A stretch of 64,000 bases of DNA from Marinomonas sp. TW1 (GTDB taxonomy: Bacteria > Pseudomonadota > Gammaproteobacteria > Pseudomonadales > Marinomonadaceae): NCBI RefSeq assembly GCF_001625355.1, contig NZ_JSEE01000010.1:1-64000 (forward strand). The letters are read 5' to 3'. Both the position numbers and the translations under genes were made by a program. Positions 1 to 8,241 of this stretch are shown here, in pieces. Position 1 is the stretch's first letter. Each line of letters begins with the position of its first letter. The notes beneath the pieces are model-generated. The model was given only the letters and a program-made list of their open reading frames with translations. It searched no databases and was not told the origin of the DNA.

Positions 1-84
1 TTCGGGCAATGGATCTTGAGCCTTGGTGTTGAGATAACTTGGCTAAAGACAGTTTAAATGCTCTGTGATATTTGGACATAAAAA

Positions 85-121
85 GACCCCCAGTAATTGG
101 AATGTCCAACTATTGGGGGTC
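85..121. terminator. Long GC-rich hairpin, probable terminator
   Basis: Two 17-base arms (85-101 and 105-121) pair around a 3-base loop with one wobble and one mismatch. The base of the stem is five G:C pairs. An A-run (81-84) lies on its left, so the minus-strand transcript would have a short U-run, while on the plus strand the T-tract comes 15 bases later. No gene clearly runs into it from either side inside the window, so direction is left open. It may end a gene lying left of the window. Confidence 0.45.
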
Positions 122-323
122 AGTTCAATGATCGCCTTTTTTCTTTTTCGCTGTCCCGTCCTGATAACAGTATTTCGCCACAGTTTAAAACCAACTTTAC
201 AGCCACTTAAAATACTGGGATGACGAAACCCAGTCTCTGTACTCTCTTACGCACAGTGTGACTTACCTTCAATCACAACGATTTACACATCTTCATCAAT
301 AAATAACTTGAATTTTTTCAAAT

Positions 324-342
324 ATAAATGATAATTATTTTT
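324..342 (+). promoter_or_regulatory. Candidate Fur box
   Basis: This 19-base stretch matches the classical Fur 19-mer (GATAATGATAATCATTATC) at 13 positions, including an unbroken TGATAAT core. It lies about 45 bases upstream of the start chosen for the metal-exporter-like gene, where a repressor would cover a promoter. The region is AT-rich, which raises the chance of a fortuitous match. Confidence 0.45.
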
Positions 343-384
343 ATTAGCATAAACAAATAGGCCAGAAACTTGCTTTCCAATCAA

Positions 385-1551
385 ATGACCCTCCATCGTG
401 CTGCAAAAGCAATACACATCAACAAACGTGGATTCATACCAGTTGCTGTCCTAATACTCTGGCTTACCCCAAGCCTGCAAAGCATGGTGGTTAGTGTCTT
501 ATCAGACGCCTTCTTACAAGTCTCAGCGTTTGTCGCCGCCACACTGGCTCTGTATTACGGTCTAAGTCATCACCTAGATACCTCAGGTCTGAAACAATGG
601 ATGAGCCATAAACCTTATAGAGAAGTGGTTTTTGCTGGTGTCATGGGAGTCTTACCCGGCTGTGGTGGCGCCATTGTTATTATCACTCAGTATACGCAAG
701 GCAAAATTGGTTTTGGTGCGGTTGTCGCCGTATTGACCAGTACCATGGGAGACGCTGCCTTCTTATTAATTAGCCAACGACCTGAAGACGCTATGATTGT
801 TTTACCAATAAGTGTTTTAGTCGGCATTATATCGGGATTATTTACCTCTTGGTTTTTACCCAGCCCTCAGCTTGAAACACCTAAGCCGCCCACTGACGCA
901 ATCAAACAGCTCCAGATGCCCAGCAAATTTGATGTCTGGGTGAGCCGCATCAATATTGCCTTTTGGTGCTTATTAATTGTACCAGTGAGTATTGTCGCCT
1001 TATTAATGGCCATGCAATACGATGTTAATAAATTATTAGGATTACCGGATCAATTAATCGAGACTCTGGGGGCCATTGCGGGGTTTGCTTGTTTGCTGTT
1101 GTGGGCACTGTCGGCTAAAAGTGACCGTTTTTCCGAATTGGCGAAGGAAAATGACAACCCCCTACCCAAGCACTGGATTCGCAAAGTAGCGCAAGATACT
1201 CAGTTTGTTACCAGCTGGGTCGTGGTCGCTTTTCTGTGCTTTGAACTGGTGTTACATGCAACTGGTGATGGCTTATTAAACGCTTTACAGCAATGGGGAG
1301 CGAGTAGCATTTTCGTGGCAGCCGCTATCGGCTTATTGCCTGGTTGCGGCCCCCAAATCATGGTCACAGGTCTGTACTTACAAGGGGCAATCCCCTTATC
1401 AGCACAACTGGCAAACGCCATCAGTAATGATGGGGATGCTCTTTTTCCTGCGATTGCTCTTGCCCCAAAAGCCGCCATGCTAGCCACTCTGTATTCAACA
1501 ATACCAGCCTTAATAACCGGCTACGCCTATTATTGGTTAGTAGAGACATAA
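385..1551 (+). CDS. Putative 10-TM heavy-metal/manganese exporter (ArsP_2/DUF2899-like)
   Basis: An integral membrane protein of about 388 residues with some ten hydrophobic segments. The LPGCG motif occurs twice, at residues 95-99 and 323-327 when counted from the upstream TTG at 370, each followed by a similar small-residue helix and a GD(A)-containing segment (TMGDAAF and SNDGDALF). The protein is therefore an internal repeat of two halves. This fits the putative heavy-metal exporter family that, as I recall it, includes Neisseria MntX, a manganese exporter. The substrate is inferred from family memory and from the Fur-like box upstream. Neither ATG 385 nor TTG 370 has a strong ribosome site; ATG was preferred. 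Confidence 0.7.
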   Translation: MTLHRAAKAIHINKRGFIPVAVLILWLTPSLQSMVVSVLSDAFLQVSAFVAATLALYYGLSHHLDTSGLKQWMSHKPYREVVFAGVMGVLPGCGGAIVIITQYTQGKIGFGAVVAVLTSTMGDAAFLLISQRPEDAMIVLPISVLVGIISGLFTSWFLPSPQLETPKPPTDAIKQLQMPSKFDVWVSRINIAFWCLLIVPVSIVALLMAMQYDVNKLLGLPDQLIETLGAIAGFACLLLWALSAKSDRFSELAKENDNPLPKHWIRKVAQDTQFVTSWVVVAFLCFELVLHATGDGLLNALQQWGASSIFVAAAIGLLPGCGPQIMVTGLYLQGAIPLSAQLANAISNDGDALFPAIALAPKAAMLATLYSTIPALITGYAYYWLVET

Positions 1552-1558
1552 ATTAACC

Positions 1559-1810
1559 CTATCTAGGCTTGTATTGAGCAGGGCTGTAAGCTCGTAAGAC
1601 ATCTGGCGAACGGAGATGATTATGCTTAGTCCTGCGACCAGTCACTCTCTTACGCCACATTCTAAAACTGGACGCTTTCATCTCGGAGCGCATTAACTTA
1701 ATGACGTCGGACTCAGACAAGCCAAACTCTCTGGCTATGGCTTCAAAAGGCGTTCTATCTTCCCAAGCCATTTCAATAACACGGGAAATCTCATGTTCAA
1801 ACAAGGTCAT
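1559..1810 (-). CDS. DUF2805 / TIGR03643 family protein
   Basis: An 83-residue basic protein. Its N-terminal half (VIEMAWEDRTPFEAI then FGLSESDVIKLMR) is the signature of the DUF2805/TIGR03643 family and looks like a small helix-turn-helix. The C-terminal part is rich in Arg and Lys (RKRVTGRRTKHNH), consistent with nucleic-acid contact. The family has no established function. It converges on the exporter gene with a 7-base gap, and about 170 unannotated bases separate it from the next minus-strand gene. Short but typical in length for the family. Confidence 0.75.
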   Translation of the reverse strand: MTLFEHEISRVIEMAWEDRTPFEAIAREFGLSESDVIKLMRSEMKASSFRMWRKRVTGRRTKHNHLRSPDVLRAYSPAQYKPR

Positions 1811-1978
1811 ATTAAGCTATCCAATATTGTACTGACTGGTAAGCTTACGCATTTCTAAACACCTTGGATCAATTCAAAGAAGAAGTCTTGCTCACACACC
1901 GTCTAATTATTCGATTGGATCGAGATTGACCATGAGCGAAGCATGAACATCACGTCACTTGCACCCATGGCCTGAGGA

Positions 1979-2410
1979 TTATTTGGCGGTAATAACATCC
2001 ATTACCAATTTACCTTCGACTTTTATTGGGCCGTCTTCTTTCGCCCCTAAAGTGTACTCAAAAATACCCGTTTTCGTACCACCCGCTTCACCATGTAACA
2101 TCAGCATCAGCATTTGACCTGGTTTGACAGGCTCTGTCAGTATTGCTGTCACTTGGCTATTCTCACCCTTTTTCAACGGAGCATGACCAACAACAGGACC
2201 TGGCTTCATATTTTTATTCGTGCGGTGCACAACCAACCAGCCATTTTCTGCCGCCATGATAGTATCAGCCGTGACAGTACCAGTAGAGACGTCTTGATTA
2301 CTCCCCTTCACCATCAACTTATCGTCCATTGCGTGGTGACCAGCAAAAACAGCCCCAGTGATAGCCAACGCACCCAATGCCAATGTCATACGTGAAATCG
2401 ATTTTTTCAT
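1979..2410 (-). CDS. Secreted DUF7282-like protein of an ECF sigma cassette
   Basis: 143 residues with a clear Sec signal peptide (MKKSISRMTLALGALAITGAVFAG), leaving a small soluble periplasmic domain of about 120 residues. The mature part (VTADTIMAAENGWLVVHR, then a Met-rich MLMLMLHGEAGG) resembles DUF7282 domains, which are beta-rich and of unknown role. His and Met residues (GHHAMDD, MLMLML) could bind metal or be oxidation-sensitive, but that is speculation. An AGAGG ribosome site lies about 8 bases before the ATG. It is the last gene after the ECF sigma and anti-sigma pair, with a 144-base gap holding a candidate ECF promoter, so it is a plausible target of that sigma factor. Confidence 0.75.
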   Translation of the reverse strand: MKKSISRMTLALGALAITGAVFAGHHAMDDKLMVKGSNQDVSTGTVTADTIMAAENGWLVVHRTNKNMKPGPVVGHAPLKKGENSQVTAILTEPVKPGQMLMLMLHGEAGGTKTGIFEYTLGAKEDGPIKVEGKLVMDVITAK

Positions 2411-2453
2411 AACAAACCTCTAATAAAATTAAAAAAATAATTGCTCCTATTAA

Positions 2454-2481
2454 GTTACGAGAGGCGATGAAAAAAGTTTCA
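2454..2481 (-). promoter_or_regulatory. Candidate ECF-sigma promoter for the DUF7282-like gene
   Basis: On the minus strand TGAAAC, 16 bases, then CGTAAC sit 43-70 bases upstream of the start codon. This is the layout of an ECF-type -35/-10 pair (AAC in the -35, CGT in the -10). No second clear copy was found upstream of the sigma gene itself, so this is only a candidate. Confidence 0.35.
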
Positions 2482-2554
2482 AGCTGAGTCTATTTTTTAG
2501 ATATAAAAACTCAAGACATTGATTTTTAATGAAATTTAAATTAAAAAAACTCTC

Positions 2555-3286
2555 TTAAATTTCTGTTGGATACAACCAACCATGAATGGCTGGCCCCGTT
2601 GGCAAGCCAGTTGGAGAACCTCCTTTTGGCTCAACACTGATCCCAAAAGTGGCATGTCGAATGATGTTAGCATCAAAATCAACCTGTCTTTGAACAGGCT
2701 CCAAAACAGAACCCAACACCCCCAGTGAGCGAGGGTTTGGACCAATTTCATCCGACTTAATCCAAAGCTGATAAGTCTTTCCTTGTGGATTTTTAGCCGT
2801 TACTGAACGCACTGTTAGTGCTCGAGTCTCCAGATTCAATGACATAATAAACGCTGGCTGCTGATCGTCAGCCTGAAAAACAGCAACAAAAGGCGACTCA
2901 GGTGATGTAGAGGTAAAAGGATTAATCACCAACATCACTAACAAACATGCTGCCATCGCAACACTGGCGAAGGTGAGTCGTCGCCAACGAGACAATTGCT
3001 GACGAAGTAGGCTTACTTCATCTCGCCCATGTGCTTGAACTTCCGACCCAGGTTGAGCGGGGATTTTTGCCAGTATGTCAGCTAATAAATCGGCTCTAGG
3101 GCGCTCGTCCGTAACATATTCATTTAATCCGACAAAATGCGCTTGCCAACGGTCAATAGCCAGTTGTAATTCATCGTCTTGCTGAGCACGATCGGCCACC
3201 CACTGTCTGTCATCTTGAGACAAAGTGCCAAGCACGTATTCCGCCGCTAATATGTCGATATTTTCGTTTTCTAGATCCTGTTTCAT
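2555..3286 (-). CDS. RskA-like anti-sigma factor
   Basis: A single-pass membrane protein of about 243 residues. It has a cytoplasmic N-terminal domain with the AAEYVLGTL motif usual in RskA-type anti-sigma factors, one transmembrane helix near residues 107-123 (FASVAMAACLLVMLVI), and a periplasmic RskA domain containing YQLWI and ending GPAIHGWLYP. It should hold the adjacent ECF sigma factor at the membrane until a signal arrives. The ATG at 3286 overlaps the sigma gene's stop in an ATGA arrangement, which decides the start over an upstream TTG. What it senses is not visible. Confidence 0.85.
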   Translation of the reverse strand: MKQDLENENIDILAAEYVLGTLSQDDRQWVADRAQQDDELQLAIDRWQAHFVGLNEYVTDERPRADLLADILAKIPAQPGSEVQAHGRDEVSLLRQQLSRWRRLTFASVAMAACLLVMLVINPFTSTSPESPFVAVFQADDQQPAFIMSLNLETRALTVRSVTAKNPQGKTYQLWIKSDEIGPNPRSLGVLGSVLEPVQRQVDFDANIIRHATFGISVEPKGGSPTGLPTGPAIHGWLYPTEI

Positions 3287-3837
3287 TTCATGCAACCTTG
3301 TAGCTGCTTAATACTACGGTGTAACCAAGTTTTTATGGTTCCAAGTGGCTGATTAAAGCGCCTTGATAGCTGTTCACGTGACTCACCATTTAGATACGCT
3401 GCTTTTATCATCTCCGCTTTTGGAGACTCTAACCCTTGCAAGCAAGTTTCAAGTTTTTGCAGCTCTTTTCGTTGTGACGTTGCCTCTTCAGGTCTCATCT
3501 TGTCGTCCAGAATAAGGTCAAAATCCACATCGTTTTCCTGTTCAGGCAATTGTGTTTTACGTATTTCATCAATGGCTCTATTGCGAGCGATAGTGGCTAA
3601 CCAAGTCACTGGGGAAGCCACTTCTGAATTAAAAACGGAGGCTTTTTGCCAAACAGTTAAATAGACCTCTTGTAGAATCTCTTCTGCTAAAGCCTGCTTA
3701 CATAAGATACGTAAAACGATGCCAAAAAGTTTCCGATGCGTCGCTTGATACAATTCAGAGAAGGCAGCCTGATCCTTCTGAGCAACACGCTCAAGCAAAC
3801 CAACCAAAGTCTCGGCCGTATGATTTTTCGCTAACAA
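3283..3837 (-). CDS. ECF-type RNA polymerase sigma factor
   Basis: 184 residues with sigma-70 region 2 (ELYQATHRKLFGIVLRIL through EEILQEVYLTVWQ and TWLATIARNRAIDEIR) and region 4 (LNGESREQLSRRFNQPLGTIKTWLHRSIKQL, a helix-turn-helix). There is no region 3, as in ECF sigma factors. Translation seems to start at a TTG with AGAGG seven bases upstream; no in-frame ATG is nearby. It is translationally coupled to the RskA-like gene and transcribed away from proX. ECF factors paired with RskA-like proteins often answer oxidative or envelope signals; the signal here is unknown. Confidence 0.88.
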   Translation of the reverse strand: MLAKNHTAETLVGLLERVAQKDQAAFSELYQATHRKLFGIVLRILCKQALAEEILQEVYLTVWQKASVFNSEVASPVTWLATIARNRAIDEIRKTQLPEQENDVDFDLILDDKMRPEEATSQRKELQKLETCLQGLESPKAEMIKAAYLNGESREQLSRRFNQPLGTIKTWLHRSIKQLQGCMK

Positions 3838-4230
3838 AAAAGCGCCTCTATGGACATAATTGACTGATTTTTTTCAGCCAAAATATCGCCGTTAAATGAT
3901 TATTAAGGAACACATCTTACCGTTTTTTGTATGAATGCCAACTCATCAAACTGATGACATAAAAGTACAGTCAGTGGTGAGCAAAAAAAGGCGACAGCAA
4001 ACTCAGATAAAAAAACAATTTACACCTCTAACCTCAGCATAATAATGTCACTTTACCCATGCCCTTTTTTCGTTTAAAGGGTAACCAAACTATGGGTTTT
4101 AGATACATTTAATCACAACTTAAACGGCTAAACATTTGATATATAATGATTAGAGATGTAAATTAATAGGCAGCTTTCTATAAAAATAAACCAACAAATT
4201 TGATAGAACTCATCACTAAAGGACACCACT
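3838..4230. other. Divergent intergenic region between the ECF sigma gene and proX
   Basis: 393 AT-rich bases without a supported gene. It must hold promoters for both directions. On the plus side a TATAAT lies at 4142-4147. Several A/T runs could bend DNA. I see no clear operator repeat or riboswitch. Confidence 0.5.
4119..4147 (+). promoter_or_regulatory. Candidate sigma-70 promoter of proX
   Basis: A perfect -10 hexamer TATAAT (4142-4147) stands 17 bases after a weak -35 (CTTAAA, 4119-4124), leaving an untranslated leader of roughly 75 bases before proX. A weak -35 with a strong -10 is common in osmotically controlled promoters, but regulation here is inference. Confidence 0.35.
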
Positions 4231-5235
4231 ATGAAAAGTAAATTACTGCTTTCTGTCGCCCTTACCCTAGGCGCGTCAGGTGCATTCGCCGCTCACCATG
4301 AATGCGGTAAAGTCACCATTGCTGATATGAACTGGAGCTCTGCATCACTGATCGCCAATATTGATAAATTCATTCTAACCAATGGCTTTGACTGTGACGC
4401 TGAATTGGTGCCAGGCGATACCATGCCTACTGGCACCTCAATGATCGAAAAAGGTCAGCCAGACATTGCGCCAGAGCTTTGGACCAACTCCTTCAATGCC
4501 GTATTAAATCAAGGTGTTGATGAAGGTCGCTTAAAACTGGCTGGCAAATCGCTGTCTGACGGTGGTGAAGAAGGTTTTTGGGTACCCGCTTACATGGTCG
4601 AAAAAGACCCTGAGCTGGCGACCATTGAAGGCGTAATCAAGCACGCAAAAGAATTTCCACACCCAGAAGACGACAGCGTATCTGGTTTCTATGGCTGTCC
4701 CGCTGGCTGGGGTTGCCAGATCTCCGGTGCAAACTTATTCCGCGCCTTGAAATTAGACGAGGCTGGTTTTGAATTAATTGACCCTGGTTCTGGTGCAGGC
4801 TTAGCTGGTTCAATCGCCAAAGCTTATGAGCGTAAAGCACCTTGGTTTGGTTATTACTGGGCACCAACAGCCGTATTAGGTAAATACAAGATGGTGAAAG
4901 TCGACTTTGGTTCTGGCGTTAACAAAGACGAATTCATCAACTGTATTGCCTTAGCTGACTGTTTAGAACCCACCGTGTCTATGTATCCACCTTCACCTGT
5001 GTATACCATTACCACGGATGAATTTGCGGAAAAATCGCCTGAGGCTTATGCCTACTTAGGTAAACGCTCTTTCACCAATGAACAAATGAATGGTCTACTT
5101 GCGTGGATCGAAGAAAACCAAGCGGATGGACAATATGCCGCAGAGAACTTTATGTTTGAACATGAGGACGTTTGGTCTAAATGGGTCAGCAAGGATGTTA
5201 AAAACAAACTCTTGGAAGCTCTCGATAATTTGTAA
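4231..5235 (+). CDS. proX: Glycine betaine/proline-type ABC transporter substrate-binding protein
   Basis: 334 residues with signal peptide (MKSKLLLSVALTLGASGAFA) and an OpuAC-type binding domain: VTIADMNWSSASLI at the start, ELWTNSFNAVL, and aromatic-rich PWFGYYWAPTAVLGKY, the kind of Trp/Tyr cage that binds quaternary amines. It delivers betaine, proline or a related solute such as DMSP to the permease and ATPase encoded next. AAAGGA precedes the ATG by 8 bases. An intrinsic terminator just after the stop probably lets it be made in excess of the membrane parts. Exact ligand cannot be told from sequence alone. Confidence 0.88.
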   Translation: MKSKLLLSVALTLGASGAFAAHHECGKVTIADMNWSSASLIANIDKFILTNGFDCDAELVPGDTMPTGTSMIEKGQPDIAPELWTNSFNAVLNQGVDEGRLKLAGKSLSDGGEEGFWVPAYMVEKDPELATIEGVIKHAKEFPHPEDDSVSGFYGCPAGWGCQISGANLFRALKLDEAGFELIDPGSGAGLAGSIAKAYERKAPWFGYYWAPTAVLGKYKMVKVDFGSGVNKDEFINCIALADCLEPTVSMYPPSPVYTITTDEFAEKSPEAYAYLGKRSFTNEQMNGLLAWIEENQADGQYAAENFMFEHEDVWSKWVSKDVKNKLLEALDNL

Positions 5236-5255
5236 GTTTGCCTGATGGCAACCAC

Positions 5256-5291
5256 ATCACGAGCGAGCCTACTCCTTGCTCGTGATTTTTT
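5256..5291 (+). terminator. Partial terminator (attenuator) between proX and proW
   Basis: A 9-base stem (ATCACGAGC with GCTCGTGAT, 5256-5264 and 5278-5286) is followed by six Ts. Because proW and proV continue on the same strand 30 bases later, it should act as a leaky terminator that lowers permease and ATPase expression relative to proX. Confidence 0.75.
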
Positions 5292-5320
5292 CCTACCTGA
5301 TATAACCGAAAGAAAATACT

Positions 5321-6223
5321 ATGGCTGATCAATCCTGGCTCACTGAATTCCCCGATATGAGCCGCAGAGAACTTCTGGGAATACGAAAAACACTGGATGG
5401 TGCCTACCGTGACTTTTCACGCGCCTACGGTGATCAAATCGAAGCTTTCTTCGACCCCCTACTGAGTTTCCTAGTGTGGTTTGAAAACTTACTGCTGAAT
5501 ACACCTTGGTGGTTAGTGCTAGGGGTTTTAGCTGGCTTAGTCTACTTCATGAGCCGCTCTTGGAAACTTTGTGTTGGTGTCTCCCTTTCCTTGTTAGCCA
5601 TTGGCTATTTTGGTATGTGGGATAATACGATGCGAACCCTAAGTATTATTACCGTGTGCACCTTCTTGGCAATCATTTTAGGCATACCCGTAGGGATTAT
5701 GATGGCTCGGTCAAACCGGACACAAGCCATTATTACGCCCTTTTTAGACATCATGCAGACCATGCCAGCCTTTGTTTATTTGATTCCTGTCGTGATGCTT
5801 TTGGGTATAGGTAAAATTCCTGGTGTCATCGCCGTGGTCATTTATGCCATACCGCCCGTTATTCGCTTAACCAACTTAGGCATACGCCTAGTACCGCACG
5901 AAACGTTAGAAGCTGCCACCGCCTATGGTGCCACACCAAAACAGCGTTTATTTGGGGTCCAGCTACCGCTTGCCATGCCAACCATTATGGCTGGCATCAA
6001 CCAAACCATTATGATGGCTCTTGCCATGGTGGTTATCGCCTCTATGATCGGTGTAAAAGGTCTAGGTCAGCCAGTTTTAAAATCCATTACTAACCAATAC
6101 TTTACCCTAGGTTTATTAAATGGATTGGCCATTGTGGCCCTTGCCATCATGTTTGACCGCGTCTCTCAAAGCTATGCAAAACGTACACAGAAACACCTAG
6201 GAGGCGATCAAAATGGACAATAA
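5321..6223 (+). CDS. proW: Betaine/proline ABC transporter permease
   Basis: 300 residues: a cytoplasmic N-terminus of about 60 residues, then six or so transmembrane segments with the BPD_transp_1 fold. The EAA-type coupling motif appears as EAATAYGATPKQRLFGVQLPLA (ETLEAATAYGAT region), where the ATPase docks. It forms the channel for the solute captured by the upstream binding protein. Family length for ProW is about 350, so this one has a shorter N-terminal tail. It overlaps proV by 11 bases, showing translational coupling. Confidence 0.88.
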   Translation: MADQSWLTEFPDMSRRELLGIRKTLDGAYRDFSRAYGDQIEAFFDPLLSFLVWFENLLLNTPWWLVLGVLAGLVYFMSRSWKLCVGVSLSLLAIGYFGMWDNTMRTLSIITVCTFLAIILGIPVGIMMARSNRTQAIITPFLDIMQTMPAFVYLIPVVMLLGIGKIPGVIAVVIYAIPPVIRLTNLGIRLVPHETLEAATAYGATPKQRLFGVQLPLAMPTIMAGINQTIMMALAMVVIASMIGVKGLGQPVLKSITNQYFTLGLLNGLAIVALAIMFDRVSQSYAKRTQKHLGGDQNGQ

Positions 6224-7400
6224 TTCAGCGCCACTGATTGAAATTGAATCCCTTACTCAAATATTTGGTAACACCCCCGAAAAGGTATTAGCAAAAGTTG
6301 ACCAAGGTATGAGCAAAAGCGATGTGCTCGCTGAAACAGGTCACACCGTTGGTTTACGTGACATTAATCTATCCGTTAATCGCGGTGAAATTTTTGTCAT
6401 CATGGGGCTGTCAGGATCAGGTAAATCCACTTTGATTCGTCATTTTAATCGCTTGATCGACCCTACAGCGGGCAAGATCAAAGTGGAAGGTGACGATATT
6501 CTTACCCTAAGTCCGAAAGAATTAATTGAGTTTCGTCGTCATAAGATGTCCATGGTGTTCCAACATTTTGGTTTGATGCCTCACCATTGCGTTCTCGACA
6601 ATGTGGGTTATGGATTATCAATACAAGGCGAGAAACCCGACGTTTGGAAAACTAAGGCGAAAGAGTGGCTCGAAGTGGTCGGTTTAGAAGGCTATGAAGA
6701 CCAATACCCTTCTCAACTTTCTGGCGGTCAGCAACAACGAGTCGGGTTAGCACGGGCTCTGTGTACAGACGCGGAAATACTTTTAATGGATGAAGCCTTC
6801 TCCGCTCTTGACCCATTAATCCGCTATGAAATGCAAACTCAACTGATCGAGTTACAAGGTAAGCTGCATAAAACCATTATTTTCATTACCCATGACCTAG
6901 ATGAAGCATTACGCTTAGGGGATCGAATTGCCGTATTAAAAGATGGTGAAATGGTTCAAGTTGGTACACCGGAAGACATCATTCTAAGTCCAGTCGATGA
7001 GTATGTGAGAGACTTTGCCAAAGACGTAAATCGTGCCAAAGCGTTAAAAGTGAAACACATTATGGATCGGAGCAAAGACAGAGTAGTCGACTGTGATTCA
7101 GAGGATGGATTAAACGATGCTTTCAATAAGCATGACACCTTAATCTGGACCAAAAACCATCAACTCCAAGGCGTGGTCAGTAAAAATCGTTTAGCGGCTT
7201 ATCAGGCTGGTCAAATCGACTCACCACTCTTGCATCAAACCAGTGTCAAAAAGAAAGACTACTTACAAAGTGTGTTACCACTCGCCCTGTTAACAGACCA
7301 TCACCTCTTACCAGTACTCGACAGTGATAATCAAGTCATTGGTAGCCTGTCAAATGATGCGCTCGCAGAGGTATTAAATCCAAGCTTTGATGCGGCGTAA
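6213..7400 (+). CDS. proV: Betaine/proline ABC transporter ATP-binding protein with CBS region
   Basis: 395 residues. Walker A is GLSGSGKST, the signature is LSGGQQQRVGLARAL, and Walker B is ILLMDEAFSALD, followed by the switch histidine (ITHDLDEAL). The C-terminal ~110 residues form a CBS-pair-like region (IMDRSKDRVVDC… and LLPVLDSDNQVIGSLS). In OpuA/ProV proteins this region senses ionic strength, so osmotic gating is likely. A strong AGGAGG lies 8 bases before the ATG, inside the end of proW. It powers import by the proXWV system. Confidence 0.9.
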   Translation: MDNNSAPLIEIESLTQIFGNTPEKVLAKVDQGMSKSDVLAETGHTVGLRDINLSVNRGEIFVIMGLSGSGKSTLIRHFNRLIDPTAGKIKVEGDDILTLSPKELIEFRRHKMSMVFQHFGLMPHHCVLDNVGYGLSIQGEKPDVWKTKAKEWLEVVGLEGYEDQYPSQLSGGQQQRVGLARALCTDAEILLMDEAFSALDPLIRYEMQTQLIELQGKLHKTIIFITHDLDEALRLGDRIAVLKDGEMVQVGTPEDIILSPVDEYVRDFAKDVNRAKALKVKHIMDRSKDRVVDCDSEDGLNDAFNKHDTLIWTKNHQLQGVVSKNRLAAYQAGQIDSPLLHQTSVKKKDYLQSVLPLALLTDHHLLPVLDSDNQVIGSLSNDALAEVLNPSFDAA

Positions 7401-7412
7401 CGACAAACTGGC

Positions 7413-7447
7413 ATTAAAAAGGCGGTGCAAATTACCGCCTTTTTAAT
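7413..7447 (+). terminator. Intrinsic terminator of the proXWV operon
   Basis: A perfect 14-base inverted repeat (ATTAAAAAGGCGGT and its complement) surrounds a 7-base loop, with five A:T pairs at its base giving the U-tract. It begins 12 bases after the proV stop. It is symmetric enough to work from either side. Confidence 0.88.
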
Positions 7448-7577
7448 GATTAGCAAGCAATGAAAAGAAACCACAAAAGCTGAAAGATATTCATGTAAAG
7501 CGTTTACTAGCAGGCATAACGTCTATCATGGATGAATATCCATCATACGACCCATTAATATTTCCCCAAATACAGAC

Positions 7578-7895
7578 TTACAATATGCGCTGCGCACTCT
7601 TTTGATAGCCTTGTCTAGATAATCGCCAAACAATGCCCACCAATAACAATACAGCATGAAACCCGACTAACAATAAATAGGCACCACCAAACTGTGTATC
7701 CGTGGCGGCCAAACTCGAGGTTAAAAAGGAAGCGTTGATAATATTAATGCCAAAGGTAATGGCGGATATGGTGAGGTGAGAGCGAAATGCCATCATCGCC
7801 ATTAGGCTACTTAATATTGCGATGAAGATGCCACCCATTGGTAAAAAAATGGAAAGTGTCCCAGAAACCAGTGCCAAAATAGATAAAGTACTCAT
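7578..7895 (-). CDS. Small integral membrane protein, function unknown
   Basis: 105 residues, very hydrophobic, with three probable transmembrane helices (about 4-34 as one or two segments, 42-62 and 71-90) and a short basic tail (WRLSRQGYQKSAQRIL). AGGGACGGA precedes the ATG on the minus strand. I recognise no family. It stands alone between the proV terminator and a gene-free region below hisC. The hydrophobic pattern and ribosome site support a real gene, but nothing tells its job. Confidence 0.6.
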   Translation of the reverse strand: MSTLSILALVSGTLSIFLPMGGIFIAILSSLMAMMAFRSHLTISAITFGINIINASFLTSSLAATDTQFGGAYLLLVGFHAVLLLVGIVWRLSRQGYQKSAQRIL

Positions 7896-8241
7896 AGTGA
7901 TCCGTCCCTATATCTTACTTCTACTTCTCATTATATTAATATTTGTACTTAAAATTCTTAATCTAGGTCATTTAATTTGTCTGTAATACTTGATTCTCAG
8001 ACACTTAAAAACCGCTTAATTAAAAACTGTTCAAAATTAATACAATTTATACTACTGCGACGAATTCACATTTGCAACTTTAATTCACATTTAGTTTTCT
8101 AAAGCAATATTTAGATACATTTCATTACGATATTTTTAACCTTACCTCACTTCCTCTATTAAATCGGCGAACACACGCGTTTGATATCGTTATTATCGAG
8201 AGGTGGCATCCATATCCTCCTCCCAGCAAACTCGGATGAAT
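7896..8241. other. Gene-free AT-rich stretch
   Basis: 346 bases between hisC and the small membrane-protein gene, both on the minus strand. It is strongly AT-rich with many TTAAT/AATTT words and should contain the membrane protein's promoter. I see no strong hairpin, repeat or conserved RNA. Confidence 0.45.

Larger units (their letters stand above)
1..384. other. Non-coding left edge of the window
   Basis: No reading frame here is supported. The stretch holds a long hairpin at 85-121, a T-rich patch near 136-148, and an AT-rich upstream region for the gene at 385 that includes a Fur-like box. The first 60 bases could be the tail of something cut off by the window edge, but nothing recognisable remains. 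Confidence 0.5.
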
